This document shows, piece after piece, positions 58,434 through 64,000 of a stretch of 64,000 nucleotides of DNA. A model generated the notes under the pieces. It made no database searches. It was given only the letters and a program-made list of their open reading frames with translations, and was not told where the DNA came from. The position numbers and the translations under genes are program-made. Origin of the DNA: Nocardioides sp. JS614 (GTDB lineage Bacteria; Actinomycetota; Actinomycetes; Propionibacteriales; Nocardioidaceae); NCBI RefSeq assembly GCF_000015265.1, contig NC_008699.1:3224001-3288000 (forward strand), in the 5' to 3' direction. The first letter of the stretch is position 1, and each line of letters opens with the position of its first letter.

Positions 58434-59324
58434 TCAGACGGGGAGGTTGAGGGCGGCGAAGATCTCGCGGGTCGCCTTGGACCGGTTGAGCGTGTAGAAG
58501 TGCAGGCCCGGCGCGCCCCCGGCGAGGAGCTCGTCGCAGAGCTCGGCCGCGATCGCGATGCCCTCGGCCCGCATCGCCATCGGGTCGCCGTCGTGGGCGC
58601 TGATCCGGCGGACCACCTCGGCCGGCACCTCGGTGCCGATCAGCTCGCCCTGGCGCCGGATGTTGGCCAGGTTCAGGATCGGCATGATGCCGGGCAGGAT
58701 CGGCAGGTCCACGCCGCGGTCGCGGACCCGCTGGACGAGCGCGAAGTAGTCGGACGCGCGGAAGAACATCTGGGTGACGGCGAACTCCGCGCCGGCCCGG
58801 GCCTTCGCGACGAGCACGTCGGCGTCGTGGTCGAGCGAGGTCGCGGACGGGTGCCCCTCGGGGAACGCCGCCACGCCGACGCTGAAGTCGCCGCGCCCGC
58901 GGACCAGCCGGACCAGCTCCTCGGCGTAGGTCAGCCCGCCGTCGGTGGGCGCCCACTCGGCCCGCGGGCCCTCGGCCGGGTCGCCCCGCAGCGCCATCAC
59001 GTTGCCGATGCCGGCCTCGGCGTAGGTGTCGAGGATCGTCTCGAGCTCGGCGCGGGTGTGCCCCACGCAGGTCAGGTGCGCCATCGCGGTCAGCGACGTC
59101 TCCGCGGCGATCCGCTCGGTGATCCGGACCGTGGAGTGTCGCGTGGTCCCGCCCGCGCCGTACGTCACCGAGACGAAGGTGGGCCGGAACGACTCGAGCT
59201 CGCGGATCGCGCACCAGAGCTGCTCCTCCCCCGCCTCGTCGCGCGGAGGGAAGAACTCGAACGAGAAGGACCGCTCGCCCTCGCGGACGAGGTCGCCGAT
59301 CCTCCGGGTCCGCTGGTTCGCCAT
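58434..59324 (-). CDS. metF: 5,10-methylenetetrahydrofolate reductase
   Basis: Makes 5-methyl-THF for methionine synthesis. The 296-residue flavoprotein barrel has FSFEFFPPRDEAGEEQL with the catalytic Glu, FVSVTYGAGGTTR, HLTCVGHTR, NVMALRGDPAEGP and AEFAVTQMFF. ATG at 59322-59324 is supported by TAGGAT seven bases upstream (leaderless pattern); an ATG nine bases further up would overlap this hexamer. No S-box riboswitch can fit. Confidence 0.96.
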   Translation of the reverse strand: MANQRTRRIGDLVREGERSFSFEFFPPRDEAGEEQLWCAIRELESFRPTFVSVTYGAGGTTRHSTVRITERIAAETSLTAMAHLTCVGHTRAELETILDTYAEAGIGNVMALRGDPAEGPRAEWAPTDGGLTYAEELVRLVRGRGDFSVGVAAFPEGHPSATSLDHDADVLVAKARAGAEFAVTQMFFRASDYFALVQRVRDRGVDLPILPGIMPILNLANIRRQGELIGTEVPAEVVRRISAHDGDPMAMRAEGIAIAAELCDELLAGGAPGLHFYTLNRSKATREIFAALNLPV

Positions 59325-59331
59325 GGGCGAC

Positions 59332-59337
59332 ATCCTA
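59332..59337 (-). promoter_or_regulatory. -10 hexamer TAGGAT of metF
   Basis: TAGGAT on the minus strand, seven bases before the metF ATG, in a 64-bp divergent region shared with the polyprenyl synthetase promoter. Confidence 0.55.
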
Positions 59338-59375
59338 GGTTCGGGACCGGCCGCCGCCCGGTGGCGTCCACTGGC

Positions 59376-59381
59376 TAGTCT
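59376..59381 (+). promoter_or_regulatory. -10 hexamer TAGTCT, leaderless start
   Basis: TAGTCT is seven bases before the GTG at 59389. Divergent with the metF promoter 38 bp away. Confidence 0.5.
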
Positions 59382-59388
59382 CGGGGCC

Positions 59389-60465
59389 GTGAGGGCGAGC
59401 GAGGGCGACTGGGACAGCGCGTCCTTCCGGGACCGCATCCAGACCGCGGTCGACGCCTTCGTCGACGAGCAGGCCGGCCAGCTCGGCCCACTGGGCGGTG
59501 ACGCCGCGCGGCTCGTGCGCGAGGCGCACACGTCGGTCTCCGGCGGGAAGCGCTTCCGGGCGGCGTTCTGCTACTGGGGCCACCGGGCGGTCGCCGCCGA
59601 CGTACCCGACGAGACCGCGCTGGTGCGCGCCTGTGCCTCCTTGGAGCTGCTGCACGCCAGCGCGCTGGTCCACGACGACCTGATGGACGCCTCCGACACC
59701 CGCCGCGGCCACCCCGCCACCCACCGCCTGTTCGAGAGCGAGCACCGCGCGGCCGGCTGGCGCGGCGACCCCGAGCAGTACGGCGCGGCCGCGGCGATCC
59801 TGCTCGGCGACCTGCTGCTGAGCTGGGCCGACGAGCTGCTCCGCCGCTGCGGCCTCCCGATCGCCCAGGTCGCCCCGGCGTTGGAGGTCTTCGACCGCTG
59901 CCGCACCGAGGTGATCGCCGGGCAGTTCCTCGACGTGTCGGTGCAGGCCCGCGGCCGCGCGGACGTCGAGACCGCGATGACGGTGCTGCGCTACAAGTCG
60001 GCGAAGTACTCCATCGAGCGGCCGCTGCACATCGGTGCGGCGCTGGCCGGGGCGGGCCCGGAGACGATGGCGGAGCTGTCGGCGTTCGGGCTGCCGCTGG
60101 GCGAGGCCTTCCAGCTCCGGGACGACCTCCTCGGCGTGTTCGGCGACCCGGAGACGACCGGCAAACCGGCCGGCGACGACCTGATCGAGGGCAAGCGCAC
60201 GGTGCTGGTCGCCCTCGCCCTCGACGCCGCGCCCCCGGCCGACGCCGCCCTCCTCGACCGCTCGCTCGGCACCGCGCTCACGGTCGAGCAGGTCTCCGAG
60301 CTGCGCCGCATCATCGCCGCCTCGGGGGCGCACGCCCAGGTCGAGGCGGTCATCACCGAACTGGCCACGCACGCCGTCACCGCGCTGGACAAGGCCGACA
60401 TCCACGACGACGCCCGTCGGGTGCTGCGCCAGCTGGCGTCGGCCGCCACCCAGCGGGTGGTCTGA
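59389..60465 (+). CDS. Trans-polyprenyl diphosphate synthase (IdsA-like)
   Basis: A 358-residue isoprenyl diphosphate synthase: SGGKRFRAAFCYWG, the first Asp-rich motif Asp96-Asp97-Leu-Met-Asp100 in VHDDLMDASDTRRG, YKSAKYSIERPLHIG and the second motif with Asp245-Asp246 in FQLRDDLLGVFGD. Chain length (geranylgeranyl or longer) cannot be read. The position beside metF and upstream of Rv2175c/pknL matches idsA2 of Mycobacterium. Confidence 0.92.
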   Translation: MRASEGDWDSASFRDRIQTAVDAFVDEQAGQLGPLGGDAARLVREAHTSVSGGKRFRAAFCYWGHRAVAADVPDETALVRACASLELLHASALVHDDLMDASDTRRGHPATHRLFESEHRAAGWRGDPEQYGAAAAILLGDLLLSWADELLRRCGLPIAQVAPALEVFDRCRTEVIAGQFLDVSVQARGRADVETAMTVLRYKSAKYSIERPLHIGAALAGAGPETMAELSAFGLPLGEAFQLRDDLLGVFGDPETTGKPAGDDLIEGKRTVLVALALDAAPPADAALLDRSLGTALTVEQVSELRRIIAASGAHAQVEAVITELATHAVTALDKADIHDDARRVLRQLASAATQRVV

Positions 60466-60506
60466 GCCCGACCGGTCGCGCGTGCGGCCGGCGTCCCGAG
60501 CTGCCG

Positions 60507-60878
60507 CTAGAGGGCCATCGCCTGGGCCCGGCGCTTGACCTCCGAGCCCCGGTTCTCGCGCAGGGCGTCGATCGGGCGACCGGGCAGGTCGTCGTCGGTG
60601 AACAGCCAGGCGATGCACTCGCGGTCGTCGTAGCGGCCGTCGTGCAGCATCGTGAGCAGCCCGGGCAGGCCCTTGACGACGACGCCGTCCTGGATGAAGG
60701 CGGCCGGCACCTGCTGGCCGGCGCCCGGCGTCGGCACGGCGGCGGCGAGCTCGTGCTCACGGATCATCGTGCGCACCTTCGCGACCGTGACGCCGAGCCG
60801 CCGGGCGGTCTCGGCCCAGTCCAGCCACTCGGGGACGAGGGCGGCGAGGTCGGCGTCGGCGAGTCGTGGCTGGTTCAT
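60507..60878 (-). CDS. Rv2175c-family DNA-binding protein
   Basis: A 123-residue protein with a winged or helix-turn-helix N-terminal half (PEWLDWAETARRLGVTVAKVRTMIREHEL) and a C-terminal domain with GVVVKGLPGLLTMLHDGRYDDRE. Orthologues of Rv2175c bind DNA and are substrates of the PknL kinase encoded divergently next door. ATG at 60876-60878; a GTG two codons earlier is possible. Confidence 0.9.
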   Translation of the reverse strand: MNQPRLADADLAALVPEWLDWAETARRLGVTVAKVRTMIREHELAAAVPTPGAGQQVPAAFIQDGVVVKGLPGLLTMLHDGRYDDRECIAWLFTDDDLPGRPIDALRENRGSEVKRRAQAMAL

Positions 60879-61000
60879 GGCCACCAGTCTTCCACCGTGG
60901 CCCACGCCACGCCGGAGGCGGCTCAGCACGCTCCCGGGCCCCCGCGTCCGTACGATTGAGCAACCTGGTCCTTCCCCAACAGGTGCGCAGGAGGGTCGCT

Positions 61001-62977
<1,977 letters not shown>

Positions 62978-63070
62978 CGCTGACCCGGTCACCGCGCGGA
63001 CCGTTGTCGGCCTGCGAGACGTCCGTGTTTGCGGTGGCGGGAACGAGATGACGTGGTCACCGTCGGCGGA

Positions 63071-63105
63071 GGTTGAGATGTGAGCGCAGCGAGCCTCGAA
63101 ACCCC
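63071..63105 (+). repeat. REP-like intergenic element, copy 2
   Basis: Same 35-bp imperfect palindrome as at 19345 (31 of 35 identical), between pknL and the DUF222 gene. Confidence 0.6.
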
Positions 63106-63191
63106 GCGCCCCCGCAGGACCTCGCACCCTCTCTGACCTGGGCAAACACGGGCTCGGAGGGACTGTCGGTGGCCCCTGTTGTACTGGTCTC

Positions 63192-64000
63192 ATGAGCACG
63201 GCACGCGATTGGGCGGACCGGTCGGAGGAGCGGATCCTCGACCTGGCCGGTGCGTGCGCGCGGTCGATTCGTGACGCGGAGACCGAGCTGTTGCGGCTGG
63301 CGTATCAGTGGGCGATCGTGCACCCGGCGAACCGGCTGGATCCGGTCGAGGTGGACTTGCCGGGTCGCGAACGGGCGCGTCGGCTGGGTGGGGAGGGGAC
63401 TCCGGAGGTGAGCGAGTTCGCGGCCGCGGAGTTCGGGGCCCGGATCGGCCGCTCACCGTATGCGGCGGCGTCTCTGATCGGGGACGCCCTGGACCTGCAG
63501 CACCGGTTCCCGCGCCTGTGGGCGCGGGTCGAGGCCGGGGAGGTCCGCGCCTCCTATGCCCGCTACGTGACCACCAAGACCCGGACCCTCGCCGCCGAGC
63601 AGGCGGCCTACGTCGATGCTCGCGTCTTCGAGTCCGCGGACGGGCGGCTGCCCTGGTCCCGGTTCGAGGAGCTGGTGGCCGGCACGGTCGCCCAGGCCGC
63701 CCCCGAGGCGGCCCGGGAGAAGGAGGAGCGCGCCGCCAAGGCGAGGTTCGCCAAGAAGGTCCGCCGCACCGTCGCCGACCAGACCCATGGAATGGCCTCG
63801 TTCCTGGTGCACGCCGACCTGCCCACCATCGAGGCCATCGACGACTACGTCACCCAACGAGCCAAGCAGCTCGCCGACACCCTGCCCGACGCCCCCCACC
63901 TGCAGAGTGAGGATGACCGGCGGGTGCACGCCTTCCTGCTGCTGGTCTCCGGCGCGCCGGCCGACACCGACCTGGCGGACCTGCTGCCGCAGGTGTGCCT
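63192..64000 (+). CDS. DUF222/HNH endonuclease family protein, 5' part
   Basis: The first 269 residues of a protein open to the right edge. It begins MSTARDWADRSEERILDLAG and has the DUF222 features EFGARIGRSPYAAASLIGDA, LWARVEAGEVRASYARYV and the helical ARFAKKVRRTVADQTHGMAS region. In this actinobacterial family (13E12-type repeats of Mycobacterium) an HNH nuclease domain normally follows at the C-terminus, beyond this window. Several copies per genome are usual. ATG chosen as the first start after the REP-like element. Confidence 0.85.
   Translation, partial: MSTARDWADRSEERILDLAGACARSIRDAETELLRLAYQWAIVHPANRLDPVEVDLPGRERARRLGGEGTPEVSEFAAAEFGARIGRSPYAAASLIGDALDLQHRFPRLWARVEAGEVRASYARYVTTKTRTLAAEQAAYVDARVFESADGRLPWSRFEELVAGTVAQAAPEAAREKEERAAKARFAKKVRRTVADQTHGMASFLVHADLPTIEAIDDYVTQRAKQLADTLPDAPHLQSEDDRRVHAFLLLVSGAPADTDLADLLPQVC

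Overview
The window is a very GC-rich, gene-dense chromosomal segment of an actinomycete. The gene order (trpCBA-lgt-gltB; hisDCBH-priA-hisF; dnaE-rluD-lspA-divIVA-sepF-ftsZ-dcw cluster-mraZ; metF-polyprenyl synthetase-Rv2175c-pknL) is the actinobacterial one. Families such as TIGR02234, HGxxPAAW, TIGR03085, SAV_6107 and DUF222/HNH fit Propionibacteriales, most likely a Nocardioides-like organism; this placement is inference from gene content. No rRNA, tRNA, CRISPR array, insertion sequence or prophage gene was seen.

Layout. 1-7.0 kb (mostly minus): start of gltB, lgt, a SCO1-type copper lipoprotein, trpA, trpB, trpC, three small membrane proteins of the trp region and hisI. trpE, expected between hisI and the TIGR02234 gene, is absent, and no trpF is present. 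7.0-13.6 kb: a pair of half ABC exporters that look like a heterodimer with one degenerate ATP site, a TIGR03085 gene, and a plus-strand sulfur operon (sulfide:quinone oxidoreductase-like, TusE/DsrC-like, DsrE-like) preceded by a CsoR/CstR-type palindrome. 13.8-19.3 kb: histidine genes hisD-C-B-H, priA (hisA), hisF with stop/start overlaps. 19.4-28.8 kb: Lon-domain protein, YbaK, DUF3352, DUF2567-like, dnaE, a GNAT-chorismate mutase fusion, rluD, lspA. 28.7-48.6 kb: a DksA-type zinc finger protein with a long Lys/Ala/Pro repeat, divIVA, yggT, sepF, yggS, pgeF, ftsZ, ftsQ, murC, murG, ftsW, murD, mraY, murF, murE, ftsI, an FtsL-like protein, rsmH, a small membrane protein and mraZ with five 10-bp-phased MraZ boxes. 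49-53.7 kb (plus): MoxR ATPase, DUF58, transglutaminase. 53.7-64 kb: DUF3040, methyltransferase, a HEPN protein behind a perfect LexA box, YbaK paralogue, ArsC-like, phytoene desaturase-like, metF, polyprenyl synthetase, Rv2175c-like, pknL with four PASTA domains, and the start of a DUF222/HNH gene.

How the genes work together. Most of the window is housekeeping: amino acid synthesis (Trp, His), lipoprotein maturation (lgt, lspA), replication (dnaE), and the whole lipid II/septation module, whose last gene pknL encodes a Ser/Thr kinase of the type that senses peptidoglycan. Stop/start overlaps of ATGA, GTGA and TGATG type run through the operons and fix many starts. At least ten genes carry a TANNNT hexamer six or seven bases before the start codon, indicating leaderless transcripts. 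The accessory-looking parts are the sulfur operon, the ABC pair, the SOS-linked HEPN gene and several repeat elements (two REP-like palindromes, two 28-bp direct repeats and a 10-bp minisatellite by mraZ, a 17-unit 18-bp coding repeat).
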